From CAWFGW01 sp963815495 (lineage in GTDB: Bacteria > Bacteroidota > Bacteroidia > Cytophagales > JAAEPT01): a stretch of DNA of 64,000 nt. The stretch covers positions 1 to 64,000 of the forward strand of contig CAWFGW010000013.1 in the NCBI GenBank assembly GCA_963815495.1, written 5' to 3'. The notes beneath the pieces are model-generated. The model was not told the origin of the DNA and made no database searches. It saw nothing but the letters and a program-made list of their open reading frames with translations. Made by a program: the position numbers and the translations under genes. Below are positions 20,586 to 30,826 of the stretch, one piece after another. The first letter of the stretch is position 1, and each line of letters opens with the position of its first letter.

Positions 20586-21933
20586 ATGCTTCTTAAAAGG
20601 TTTCTTTTAGGGATTTTAAATTTCTTACGTTTTATTAAACACCGGGAGCGTGATTTTTTAGACTATAAGGCTATCCCTCAAATGAAACCTAAGTCCTGGG
20701 ACATTTACTGTGATAAACCTACTTACACAATTGGTCAAAACGTTGAAGTTTATATTCAGAAACACGGAGTTAAATAATTTTCTTATCGTAGAAAAAATTG
20801 TTGGCCCATATACTTATCAAGAAACCTACCGTTCAAACGAACTTAGCACGATTCACCAACCCGTTACCAGTTACTGTTCAATTAAAGGGTGTGACTGGAG
20901 TTCTACATTAACAATCCCCTCTTCTGTTTTTAAATCTCAAGGTTATTATAGAATACTGCTTGCTAAAGGAGAGGGTACACCATTCACTTTTATTATTAGC
21001 AATACCAACATCGATTCCGAAGTCGTTATTCTTGCGCCATGCACTACTTGGATTGCCTATAATCCATGGGGAGGAAAATCCTTTTATTTGAACGGTTTGG
21101 ATAAAACTAATACCTACTTCCTTTCCACTCAACGTCCAAACTCAGCGCTGGAATATAAGGAAGAAGGATAATATACATGACATCAATGTTGAGGCAAATA
21201 TTTTTAACTGGTTTGCATGCAAACTATAGCACATCACTCTATCCCGATTACATTTTAGAAGAAAATCCCAACGTATTACTAGATTGTAAAATTATTATAT
21301 TAGCTTATCACGGAGAATATTTTTCAGAACAAATGTATGCCAATCTTCGAGCGTTAATCAATAGAAGAAAAAAGTCGTTTATTAACTTAGGTGGTAACCA
21401 AATCTACTGGAAAGTCAAATGGCATAATGATTTTAAAACACTTGAGTGTCGAAAAAACTGTGCCCCCTTTGAGGGTACTTATGACTTTGGAGGGCTTGTG
21501 GCGAAACTCACCTTATCCAGAGAAAAAACTATTAGGTGTTTCGTTTACAGACGCTGGTACAGGCACTTATGCTCCTTATCAAGTCACCCAACCCGACCAT
21601 TGGTTGTTTAAGGGAACAAATGTTAAAGCTGGAGATTTATTTGGTTTTAATGGTATAAATGATTTAGGGATATGTGGCGATGAAACAGACAAGTCTTACC
21701 AATCCATTTCTATTGCTAAAGGTATGAACGCTGAAACTGTTGAAGAAAATATTCAATATCCCGATAATAAACTTCACTGGAATCAAGCTGGTGGAGGAGA
21801 TATATGTATTAAAGAACTCACAGAAAACCAAGCAGTTCTTGCAACCGGAAGTATTCAAAGTGGATCGGGGTTAGGTACTGACACTATTTTCACAGCCATT
21901 ATAAAAAACTTTGTAGAGAAGTATATTCAATGA
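20586..21933 (+). CDS. N,N-dimethylformamidase beta-subunit-like protein (frame broken)
   Basis: About 445 residues with an uncleaved-looking N-terminus (LLKRFLLGILNFLRFI). Family features: WDIYCDKPTYTIGQNVEVYI at the start (beta-sandwich), VILAPCTTWIAYNPWGGKSFY in the middle, then LAYHGEYFSEQMYANLRALI and FINLGGNQIYWKV, the pattern of the DMFase large-subunit C-terminal domain with a Rossmann-like glutamine-amidotransferase fold. Breaks near 20772, 21173, 21222 and 21500 are each healed by deleting one base. DMF hydrolysis itself is unlikely here; the family is broad and mostly uncharacterised. Its last codons overlap the next gene (ATGA at 21930), linking it to the CHAT operon. Confidence 0.65.
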
Positions 21934-22892
21934 AATTGATCAATTTGAAAAACATCATTCATGTATTTATCCTCCTTGTTTTAAACTTCTCCAGTTATAG
22001 TCAAGGTTGCAGTGATGCTGGTTTTTGTACCATGGGAGCAATGCGACCTGACCAACATTTTGGAAAGAAAGTACAAGTAAAACTACGATCTTTTGAAATT
22101 AATCAATACATAGGTGTCTCGCGATTTGGAGACATCATTAATTCTACCACTGCAGAATTTAACGTGACCTTTACAGATAAAATTAGTGCGCAAATTAAAA
22201 TGCCTTATGTGTACATGAAAGGTCCATTGGGATCAAACAATGGCACTGGTGACATTTCATTAAGCATTACTAAAAACATCTTGAGAGAAGATAATTTTGA
22301 CGTTAACTTTTCTCTTGGAACCAAAATACCTACTAACCATGCGAACGCAGAACGAGTTGATGGTGTAAGCTTACCCATGTATTACCAAACAAGTCTTGGT
22401 ACCTATGATTTTATAACTGGTATTTCATTAATTACAAGAAAATGGTTGTTTGCCACTGGGTACCAACAAGTGGTAGCCGATGTAAATAACAATGATTTTT
22501 CTTGGGCGCCATGGCGGCCTTTAGGTCTGTTTGATGAAGCAACGGTTTATCATCCCTCTAAAGACTTTGAAAGAGGGAATGATGTTATGTTTAGAATTGA
22601 ACGAAATTTTCGATTCTCTAAATTTAATGTCTTTATTGGCATATTAGATGTTCTTCGGCTAAATGAAGACAAGGCTATCTCACCTGTTACCAATGAACAG
22701 GTAATTGTAGAAAATGATAGAGGCACAAGTAAAGGTCATGCCACCACCTTACTTTGGGGGGGAGGTTACAACTTCAATACCCAAAGCTCTATCAAACTAC
22801 TAATAGGTAATCGACTCATTAAAAGACACATTAATGTAGATGGTCTTTCAAGAGAATTAGTAATTAGCACCGGATACATTTTGAAGTTTTAA
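21930..22892 (+). CDS. Outer-membrane beta-barrel protein of the CHAT operon
   Basis: A 320-residue protein with a signal peptide (INLKNIIHVFILLVLNFSSYS, cut near SQG). The mature start CSDAGFCTMGAM has two closely spaced cysteines followed by amphipathic strands. The end is ISTGYILKF with the terminal Phe. The Cys pair at the start is a feature I have seen in a Bacteroidetes barrel family without a known substrate. It overlaps the gene before by 4 nt and lies 1 nt before the CHAT gene, so the three are surely co-translated. It could be the outer-membrane partner or target of the protease; this is inference. Confidence 0.6.
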   Translation: MKLINLKNIIHVFILLVLNFSSYSQGCSDAGFCTMGAMRPDQHFGKKVQVKLRSFEINQYIGVSRFGDIINSTTAEFNVTFTDKISAQIKMPYVYMKGPLGSNNGTGDISLSITKNILREDNFDVNFSLGTKIPTNHANAERVDGVSLPMYYQTSLGTYDFITGISLITRKWLFATGYQQVVADVNNNDFSWAPWRPLGLFDEATVYHPSKDFERGNDVMFRIERNFRFSKFNVFIGILDVLRLNEDKAISPVTNEQVIVENDRGTSKGHATTLLWGGGYNFNTQSSIKLLIGNRLIKRHINVDGLSRELVISTGYILKF

Positions 22893-22893
22893 T

Positions 22894-25584
22894 ATGAAAT
22901 TATCAATTTTTATCGTGTCATTATGCTGCTTTAGCACGCTCCTCTCACAAACGAAAGATGCTAACATCTACCATTTTGGCGATTCACTTCTTCATGAATC
23001 TCAATTTGAAAAAGCACTCATTGAATATAATACAGTATCTGAGGCTTTCAAGCAAAGTAAGAATTGGGAAGACTATTTATCAGGAAAAAACAAAGCTGCT
23101 TATTGTTTAATCCGCTTAGGAAAACTCACTAATGCAGAACGTTTGCTTAAAGAAAATTCTTCCATCATTAGTTCTCAAAATATCACTAAGCCTGAAGTAC
23201 TCCAGTCAGTATTTCATGAACTAGGTGAAGTTTATTTAAATGAAGGTGATTTTAATGCGGCAATCACCAATTTTGAAAAAGAAGCGACTTATTTTTCTAC
23301 CAACACGGCCAATAAAATTAAAGCCAACAATAAAAGTCAACTAGGAATCGCTCAATCTCAAGTTGGAAATTTTTACACCGCATTGGAATATTTAAAACAA
23401 GCACTCTCCTTAATGCAATTAGACAATGATAACCAGGGGATTGCTGATACTTATAACAACATTGGGTTGTTGTATGCTTCCAAAAAACAAGAGTTGGCGC
23501 TCGACAATTATGATAAAGCTTTAGCATTTTATAAAAAATCTGTGGGAGAGACGCATCCATCCTATCTAAACACCTTAAATAATCAAGCCATTATATACCG
23601 ATCAACAAACGAAGCTGACAAAGCACTAATGATTTTTGAGAATGTTCTAAATAAATGGAAAGCTCTATACGGTCAAAACCATCCTAATGTCGCCTTTACT
23701 TATTCCAACATTGGGCTCGTCTATTTGGACTTTAACATGTTAGATACAGCACTATCTTATCAAGAAAAAGCATTAGAAATTTATAAAAGCAGCTATGGTG
23801 CTAACCATCCTGAAATAGCAAACACGTATAATCAAATTGCTAATATTTATAGAAGTAAAAAAGAATATGATAAAGCAATAGCTGAAACAGGAAAGTCAAT
23901 TGCCGCTAATTGTAAAGCATATGCTTCAACCAATGAGTTAAGTGTGTCTAAGGCTAAAACACCTTGCCTTAGTCGTCAACTTTTAGCGGTCACCTTACAT
24001 TTGAGGGCACAACTCTTTATTGAAAGACATTACAACAGAACATTAAAAATTACTGACCTTAAATCTGCCTTAGAAGTTTTACAAATCTGTGATGCTGTTA
24101 TTGAAGAACAAAGACATTTTTTAACTAGCAAAACAGATAAAATAAATTTAGGTCTATTAGCCTCAGATGTTTATGAGGATGCAATTTCTACTGCTTTTAC
24201 ACTTTCAGACAATACCATAACCCACAAAAAGGATTATCTTACTATCGCTTTTGAATTTGCCGAGAAAAGCAAAGCTGCCGTTTTACTGGAAGCAATAGCT
24301 GATGCCAATGCCAAAAGTTTTGCAAACATTCCAACTGCTGTTTTAGAAGAAGAAAAATTGCTCACTCATAAAATAAATGCCTTAAATCAGGAATTATTGA
24401 CTAATGAGGATTTAAACACACGGCAAGAATTACTTGATAAAACTCATGCTTATGAAAACTTTATTCTAAACCTTGAAAAAGAATATCCTGAGTATTATGA
24501 TTTAAAATACAATGTACGATTATCCAGTGTCGCTGATATTCAAAAAAACCTCGACAACCATACCTTATTATTAAGCTATTTCATAGCTGAGTCAACACAC
24601 AGACTTTATATTTTCAAAATATCTCAAAACAAATTTTCCGTTATTAATGCACCGTTGCTTTCAGACCTAAACAACCAGATAAGTGGTTTTAGAAATAGTA
24701 TGTTTTATTCCATCTCGAATTCTTATTTGAGTTCAAGTCATAAATTATACAAACAATTATTTCCAAAACACTTACCCGGAGCCATTTCAAAGTTGATTAT
24801 TATTCCTGATGGTCGGCTTGGAATAATTCCGTTTGAAGCCCTGTTGACTAAAAAAACAAAGACACTTGATAGCTACTCTTCTCTCCCTTACCTCATAAAT
24901 AAGTATGGGATTAACTATAATTTTTCCGCTACACTTTATATACAATCACGTAATAAATCAACCCGAAAAATCAACCCTCAGATTCTTTTGGCAGCTCCAA
25001 TTACTTTTGAGAACTTAGTCACCCTACCTAGTACCCAAGATGAAGTAGAAGAGATTGCGCGTATTTTTCTATCAAATGGAATTAATACGTCTAGTTACAC
25101 CAACAACCAAGCAACAGAGTCTCAGATAAAATCAAATGAAACTTCTAACTATAGTTACATCCATTTTGCAACACATGGAAAAGTAAATGAAAAGTATCCT
25201 GAACTTTCGCAAATTTATCTTAAAAGTGATTCAGAAAATGATGGTAACCTCTATACAAGCGAAATTTATGCGCTGAAGTTAAACACTAAGTTAATCACCC
25301 TATCTGCCTGTGAAACAGGGTTAGGTCAGATATCACGTGGAGAAGGTATTGTAGGCTTATCACGTTCACTTATTTTTGCTGGAGCAGAAAATTTAATTGT
25401 ATCTTATTGGCAGGTTGCAGACAAATCGACTTCCCAACTGATGATTTCATTCTATGGAAATATAATGACAAACTCAACACGTGATATCGGATTGGCGTTG
25501 CGTAAATCCAAATTAGAAATGATTGGCTCAAAAACCTTTTCTGCACCCTATTATTGGGCACCATTTGTCTTAATTGGTAATTAA
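22894..25584 (+). CDS. Exported TPR-CHAT caspase-like protease
   Basis: An 896-residue protein. The signal peptide (LSIFIVSLCCFSTLLS) implies export to the periplasm or beyond. Residues about 25-360 carry TPR repeats, some of kinesin-light-chain type (ALDNYDKALAFYKKS, HPNVAFTYSNIGLVYLD, HPEIANTYNQIANIY). A helical linker follows to about 540. The CHAT domain is at about 600-896: IIPDGRLGIIPFEALL, then FATHGK with His761 and LSACETGLG with Cys806, the caspase-type dyad, and GAENLIVSYWQVAD. CHAT proteases cleave partner proteins after TPR-mediated recognition. Frame is intact over 2.7 kb. Followed after 11 nt by a response regulator and sensor kinase. Substrate unknown; the outer-membrane protein before it is a candidate. 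Confidence 0.88.
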   Translation: MKLSIFIVSLCCFSTLLSQTKDANIYHFGDSLLHESQFEKALIEYNTVSEAFKQSKNWEDYLSGKNKAAYCLIRLGKLTNAERLLKENSSIISSQNITKPEVLQSVFHELGEVYLNEGDFNAAITNFEKEATYFSTNTANKIKANNKSQLGIAQSQVGNFYTALEYLKQALSLMQLDNDNQGIADTYNNIGLLYASKKQELALDNYDKALAFYKKSVGETHPSYLNTLNNQAIIYRSTNEADKALMIFENVLNKWKALYGQNHPNVAFTYSNIGLVYLDFNMLDTALSYQEKALEIYKSSYGANHPEIANTYNQIANIYRSKKEYDKAIAETGKSIAANCKAYASTNELSVSKAKTPCLSRQLLAVTLHLRAQLFIERHYNRTLKITDLKSALEVLQICDAVIEEQRHFLTSKTDKINLGLLASDVYEDAISTAFTLSDNTITHKKDYLTIAFEFAEKSKAAVLLEAIADANAKSFANIPTAVLEEEKLLTHKINALNQELLTNEDLNTRQELLDKTHAYENFILNLEKEYPEYYDLKYNVRLSSVADIQKNLDNHTLLLSYFIAESTHRLYIFKISQNKFSVINAPLLSDLNNQISGFRNSMFYSISNSYLSSSHKLYKQLFPKHLPGAISKLIIIPDGRLGIIPFEALLTKKTKTLDSYSSLPYLINKYGINYNFSATLYIQSRNKSTRKINPQILLAAPITFENLVTLPSTQDEVEEIARIFLSNGINTSSYTNNQATESQIKSNETSNYSYIHFATHGKVNEKYPELSQIYLKSDSENDGNLYTSEIYALKLNTKLITLSACETGLGQISRGEGIVGLSRSLIFAGAENLIVSYWQVADKSTSQLMISFYGNIMTNSTRDIGLALRKSKLEMIGSKTFSAPYYWAPFVLIGN

Positions 25585-25595
25585 ATAACCATAAC

Positions 25596-26273
25596 ATGAA
25601 ACTACTAATAGTTGAAGATGAATCAGCAATTCGTAATTCCATAGTGAGTTATTTTGAGAAAGAAAAGTGCTTATGTGAAACTGCTTCAGATTATGAGACT
25701 GCTTCAGAAAAAATATACCTCCACCATTATGATTGCGTTATATTAGACCTCAACTTACCTGACGGTATTGGTTTTGATCTCATTGATGAAATTAAAGAAA
25801 AAAAACAGGACACTGGTGTTGTCATCATTTCTGCACGTAATGGCTTAGATGATCGCTTAAAAGGTTTAGACCTTGGTTCTGATGATTATCTTACAAAACC
25901 ATTTCATTTATCGGAGTTAAATGCACGGGTTAAGGCGGTTATTCGAAGAAAAAATTTTCATGCAACCAATGAAATGGTTGTGAACGAAATTAAAGTTGAC
26001 TTTAATTCTAAAACCATTCTTATCAATGAAAAAGAGGTCTTCTTTTCCCAAAAAGAATATGATTTATTATTATACTTTCTTCGAAATGCTAACCGTGTAA
26101 TTTCAAAGTCATCCCTATCTGAACACTTATGGGGTGATGACATGGATATGGCGGAGGACTATGACTTGCTTTATGCTCAAATCAAAAATTTGAGGAAAAA
26201 ACTTAAAGCCGAAATTGGAGAAGATTATATCAGCACAGTATATGGGATGGGTTATCTATTTAAGAAAAAATGA
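25596..26273 (+). CDS. OmpR-family response regulator
   Basis: A 225-residue protein. The receiver domain (residues 1-118) has the acidic pair E7-D8, the phospho-acceptor Asp51 (CVILDLNLPDG), Ser79 region VVIISARNG and Lys101 (DYLTKPFHL). The C-terminal winged helix (about 128-225) ends YISTVYGMGYLFKKK. It binds DNA as a dimer after phosphorylation by the kinase encoded next; the genes overlap by 4 nt (ATGA). It may control this operon, but no repeat clearly suited to an OmpR dimer was found upstream. Confidence 0.93.
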   Translation: MKLLIVEDESAIRNSIVSYFEKEKCLCETASDYETASEKIYLHHYDCVILDLNLPDGIGFDLIDEIKEKKQDTGVVIISARNGLDDRLKGLDLGSDDYLTKPFHLSELNARVKAVIRRKNFHATNEMVVNEIKVDFNSKTILINEKEVFFSQKEYDLLLYFLRNANRVISKSSLSEHLWGDDMDMAEDYDLLYAQIKNLRKKLKAEIGEDYISTVYGMGYLFKKK

Positions 26274-27533
26274 AATTACTCAACCGCACCACATATGCTT
26301 ATCTCATCTTATCCGTTCCAATTATCTTGATAACGATGGTGCTCTTTTATTTTTTAATTAGAGACTTTAACCTGAAACATGTAGAAAACAGTCTAAAAGA
26401 GGAACACAAAAAAATCATTAGAAAATCTCAGCACATAGAAAATTATTATATCGAAGATGAACTTTCAGATGAACTTTTGGTAAATGCTATACCTAAAGAT
26501 TCGGTTATTGAGGATACCTACTCTACAATAATGCTCTTTGACAAATTTGAGCAACAAAACGAGCCTTTTCGGCAATTAGAAACCATGCAAACTATTGCAG
26601 GTAAAAATTACCGCATTTTAATACGAAAATCATTAGTAGAAAACACCACGTTAGTTTACAGTATTAGTATTGCCGTTTTTGTACTCATTTTAGTGTTAGC
26701 AGGATCGTTTATTCTTCTTAACAGGATACTTTCTGAGCGACTTTGGACACCCTTCTACACCATTTTATCGAACCTATCGAAACATCACGTAGGTCAAAAT
26801 TACGAAGCTCAAAACAAATTGTTCACCGAAGAATTTATAGCCTTGGATAATTCCATAAAAAAAATGACGAATCGTATTAATAGAGAATTTTTTGTACAAA
26901 AAGAGTTTATCGACATTGTGTCTCATGAATACCAAACCCCTCTTGCTGTTATTGGAAACGAAGCAGAAATGTTACTCCAAAACGAAGGGTTAAATAAATC
27001 AACAGCAACTAAAATCAATCAAATAATTGAATCTGTTCGAAAATTATCAAAGCTTAATCAATCGTTATTGTTGCTTTCTAGAATTGATAACCAACAATTC
27101 ACTAAAAAAGAGACTACTAATATTAATGAATTAGCAGAAAATCTTTTAGCCGATAGACAAGATCAACTAGATGCAAAAAAGATTCAAGTTGAGTTTATTA
27201 ATCATGCTTCATGTTTTTTAGAAGTTAATAAAACCCTAGCTAGTGTTTTAATAGGGAATTTATTACAAAATGCAATCAGACATAATTTAAAATCAAACGG
27301 AAAAATTATAATTAGAACTAAATGCTCACCAAATCAACATTTCAAATACTGGGTTAGAAAATAGTCTCACTGAAGAAGAAATGTTTCAAAAATTCAGAAA
27401 ATCAAGTGATTCAAAACAGTCTATAGGATTAGGTTTAAATATTGTCAAAGCAATTTGTGATCATTATAGCTTTAAGATTAAGTACGAGTTTAGAGCAATT
27501 GATAAACAACATTTTTTTGTAATTAACACGTAA
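26270..27533 (+). CDS. Sensor histidine kinase (frame broken once)
   Basis: An inner-membrane kinase of about 420 residues. Two membrane helices (about residues 10-32 and 126-150) enclose a sensor loop of about 90 residues with no named fold. There is no obvious HAMP. The H-box is DIVSHEYQTPLAVIG with His219. N-box NLLQNAIRHN is at about 328. The break near 27337 is healed by deleting one base (gives NQISNTGLENS), which restores the G1/F/G2 region FRKSSDSKQSIGLGLNIVKAI. Pairs with the response regulator before it. Because the loop is periplasmic, it could sense the state of the exported CHAT protein (inference). Confidence 0.88.
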
Positions 27534-27537
27534 AATT

Positions 27538-27609
27538 GTGGATGTCGACAGGCATATCTATCAGTTGAGTTGAGTTGAGCGATAGATTTGCCCATTATGC
27601 CGACACCAC
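27538..27609. repeat. Imperfect 72-bp inverted repeat with GTTGA tandem loop
   Basis: GTGG-TGTCG-GGCA-ATCTATC at the left is mirrored, with interruptions, by GATAGAT-TGCC-CGACA-CCAC at the right. The loop is three copies of GTTGA (GTTGAGTTGAGTTGA). It lies between the convergent kinase and SulP genes, where it may act as a terminator or be a remnant of a mobile repeat. Confidence 0.45.
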
Positions 27610-27639
27610 TTTATTTAACCAATCATCCAAACACCTTGC

Positions 27640-29575
27640 TTATCTTAAAAGAATAACTTCTCCTGTATATTCTACACGCTTACCATTTACTAACTCAATA
27701 TGATATTGATATTTACCAGGCGCTAATGGTTTACCGTTAAACAGCACCATCCCAAGGAACTTCGTATCCATCAGAGTGATAAACAATTTTATCCTCATCG
27801 GTTTTAATAGTTACATGACATTCTTTATATTTTTCAAGACCTTTAATTTCCCAATGATCATTTTTACCATCTTCATTAGGTGTAAAAGCAGAAGGAATAT
27901 GAATTCCAACTTCTTCATCGTGCTGTTTTGGATCTTCAATGTCATGTATCCACAATACGCATTCTTCCAAATCGTCAAAAATATTTGTCTTTAGGAATTC
28001 GATGTACCAATTACCTCTGCTCCTTCTAACATTTTTAAATTTTCAGCATTAGCTCCTACAAGAAATACTTCAATGTTTCCAATAGATAAATCATCTATCG
28101 CATCTTTCATTGAGTACAATCCAGTTTGATCAATATAAGGTACATTTCTCATATCAAAAATCAACTTTTTAATATCAGGCAACTGCTTAATACTTTCTTC
28201 AATTCGTGTTGCAAAACCAAAGAAAACTGGGCCGTTCAATTGTTTTATGTAAACATCTTTTTCAAAATCTGCTGCATTATCAAAAAGACTAATTAGTTTT
28301 TTACTGATTCTATCTATTTTAGAACCAGTTAGAATATTCTTCAATGGTATCAGCCATTTTTTTCATGAAGAATACAGAGGCAATAACAAAACCGATTGCT
28401 GTTGCATACAACAAATTCCAAGTAACAGTTAGAATGAAAACGGTGAGAATAATAAATAAATCACTTTTAGGAATAAATTTCATGTCTCTAAACAATGTAT
28501 AGTCAATGATTTTAAAACCAATAGAAACAAGAAGACCTGCTAATACTGCACTAAGGTATTTGGCTTGCATAAGTACCTCCTACAAATAATACCAAGGCTA
28601 AAAACAACCCTTGAAAAATACCAGACATACGGGTGGTCGCACCAGCTTTAGTATTCGTTACCGTTACTACTGTTGTTCCTGCACCAGGTATACCACCAAT
28701 CAAGCAGCACCACAGGTTACCTATCCCCTGACCTATTAATTCTTTGTTACTGTTATGTTTTGTTCTAGTCAGTTTATCTGCAATTACAGAAGTCAATAAG
28801 GTATCAATCATACCTAATGCACCCAACGATAGCGCGGGTAAAATCATATGTGAAGCTCGATTTAAATCTATACTCCAATAATTTACCAATCTGTAACTCT
28901 GGTATTCCCGAAGGGATTTCACCAATGACTTTTAAGTCGAAATCCAATAAAATAGCTACAGAAAGTACCTAGAATTAAAGCAACTAATGTACTGGTATTG
29001 CCTTAGTTACCTTAGGGAATAAAAGAGCCACAGCTAAGGTTACTCCTGCAATTAAAAACGCATGATAATCAGCGTGACTGAGGTAATTTGGTAGATTAAT
29101 GATGTTAGATAATAGCCCCTTTTCCAGCGGCAGGTACTCCAAAAAAATCAGGGAATTGCATGGAAATAACAATAACCCCAATACCACTCATAAAACCAGA
29201 GATTACTGGATAAGGCAAATAATCAATGTATTTACCTAATCGTAAAAGTCCAAGAACAATCTGAAACAAGTCCTGCAATACAAAGGTTAAAATAATGGCT
29301 CCATAAGCTGCTTCTAAGACTACCATAGAATTTAATTTCAGAAGCAATAATAAGCGCTGACACTACGGTCATCGGCCCTGTTGGAGCACTAACTTGTGTG
29401 GCTGTACCACCAAAGGTAGCGGTCAATATCCTAACACAATACCTCCATATAAACCTGCTGCTGGACCAACTCCTGAAGTGGCTCCAAATGCTAAACACAA
29501 AGGAAGACCAACTACACCCGCTGTAACCCCACCCAAGAGGTCTCCTTTTAATGAATGTAAACTATACTTTTTCAT
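27640..29575 (-). CDS. SulP/SLC26-family anion transporter with STAS domain and C-terminal T9SS type B-like domain (frame broken)
   Basis: About 645 residues. The start LHSLKGDLLGGVTAGVVGLP and the motif VSAPTGPMTVVSALI are SulP hallmarks. Many membrane helices follow in pieces to about 28330 (several single-base breaks; for example GTYASQIPSAVLAG and EEYSNWSKIDRISKKL appear after deleting one base each). The STAS domain spans about 28325-27930, with LIFDMRNVPYIDQTGL and a tail NIFDDLEECVLWIHD. Without a break the frame then enters IPSAFTPNEDGKNDHWEIKG, VPWDG, PLAPGKYQYHIELVNGK and ends EVILLR: the gliding-motility C-terminal (T9SS type B) domain. SulP proteins carry sulfate, bicarbonate or other anions. 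STAS is cytoplasmic, so an export domain after it is unexpected. Confidence 0.75.
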
Positions 29576-29695
29576 GACACTTAATTTTAAATGATGGTGC
29601 CAAATAATTATACGATTCTGAAAAGAATCAGAATTCAGAATAGTTTTACAAACAACAAAAATTAATAATGAATGCTAAAAACCTCGTTTATTTCC

Positions 29696-30120
29696 TCATT
29701 TCTTAACTTTCAAATCATTGATTAACCTTCCTCTATAGGGGAAATAGGACAACATCATTGCGAACTAATACCATTGTTGCAACTAAATATTCAGCATTAT
29801 TATTAGTCATAGCAAATTACCCCCGCAAGAAATGCCGCCCCTTCCAAAGGAGCTAATCTTAAAATCAAAGCAGTTTGGTATTTCTCTATCCGCTGTGTGA
29901 CTGATTCTGAATCTTGAATTTTTGCTATTTGATTTCTTCCTAGAAAAAAACTAGCCAACATAGCCAATACCACTACTCCAGCTAAAATATAACTCATTTC
30001 ATCCTTAGTTGTTGGTTGATGAGTTGATGTTCCAGTATATACTATTATCGTGAAAATTATTACCCCAGCAATTAATGAGAAAGCAATGATTTTCAATGTT
30101 CGGATTTTCTTTTTGTACAT
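29696..30120 (-). CDS. Small membrane protein, flavobacterial family (frame broken near the end)
   Basis: About 140 residues. The start MYKKKIRTLKIIAFSLIAGVI gives helix 1, followed by a second helix (YILAGVVVLAMLASFFLG), a charged segment (KIQDSESVTQRIEKYQTA) and LRLAPLEGAAFLA entering further helices. After small repairs near 29825 the sequence continues to INDLKVKK and a TGA at 29696. I recall similar proteins with YQTA.IIR..LEGPA in many flavobacteria, all of unknown role. It is divergent from rdgB. Confidence 0.5.
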
Positions 30121-30191
30121 AAGCCTGTTTTTAAGATGAATTATCAATTTAAAAAACTATCTGCTTTCTTTGTAATTCAAACTATAAAATC

Positions 30192-30767
30192 ATGAAAATC
30201 TGCTTTGCCACCAATAACAAAAATAAACTTCAAGAAATTCGCCAAGCATTTGGTTCTTCCTATGAAATAGTGAGTTTACAGGACATTGGATGTCATGAAG
30301 AATTACCCGAAACACAACCTACTATTGAAGGCAATTCTGCTCAAAAAGCCCACTACGTATCACAAAAATATAAAGTCAATTGCTTTGCTGATGATACTGG
30401 TTTAGAAATCGATGCATTAGATGGTGAGCCTGGTGTTTATTCTGCTCGTTATGCAGGAGAAACCTGTTCTTTTCAAGATAATATGGATAAAGTATTAACT
30501 AACTTAAAAGACATAGAAAACCGTCAGGCGCAATTTAAAACAGTTATTACTTTAGTGTTAGAAAATCAAGAACACCAATTTACAGGAATAGCTAAAGGCA
30601 CAATTAGAACTGAAGAATGTGGTAGTGAAGGGTTTGGTTACGATCCTATTTTTGAGCCAGAGGGTTATGACATTACTTTTGCAGAAATGAGTATGGAACA
30701 AAAAAATAAGATTAGCCACCGAGGAAAAGCTGTAAAACAACTTTCAGCATTCTTACTCCATCGTTAA
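30192..30767 (+). CDS. rdgB: RdgB/HAM1 non-canonical purine NTP pyrophosphatase
   Basis: A 191-residue house-cleaning enzyme that hydrolyses dITP, dITP analogues and XTP to monophosphates, keeping them out of DNA and RNA. Motifs in order: CFATNNKNKLQEI (residues 3-15), IEGNSAQKA, FADDTGLEIDALDGEPGVYS (about 74-93, catalytic Asp) and GSEGFGYDPIFEPEG near the end, then ISHRGKA. Length and order are as in the family. Frame intact. Confidence 0.96.
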   Translation: MKICFATNNKNKLQEIRQAFGSSYEIVSLQDIGCHEELPETQPTIEGNSAQKAHYVSQKYKVNCFADDTGLEIDALDGEPGVYSARYAGETCSFQDNMDKVLTNLKDIENRQAQFKTVITLVLENQEHQFTGIAKGTIRTEECGSEGFGYDPIFEPEGYDITFAEMSMEQKNKISHRGKAVKQLSAFLLHR

Positions 30768-30826
30768 TTTGCTCTTAAAGAGATTCTTTTGCAATTTGAC
30801 TATACTTTAAAAACCACAAACAAATC

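Noticed and set aside
27737..27970. Separate small T9SS type B protein gene
   Set aside because: No ATG is available in frame, and the first residues continue the STAS domain tail, so a fusion is the better reading; corrected sequence is needed to be sure.
3000..30000. Genome-wide programmed frameshifting or an unusual genetic code
   Set aside because: The breaks share no slippery motif, fall at random places in the genes, and are absent over long stretches such as 21.9-27.3 kb. Sequencing insertions explain them better.
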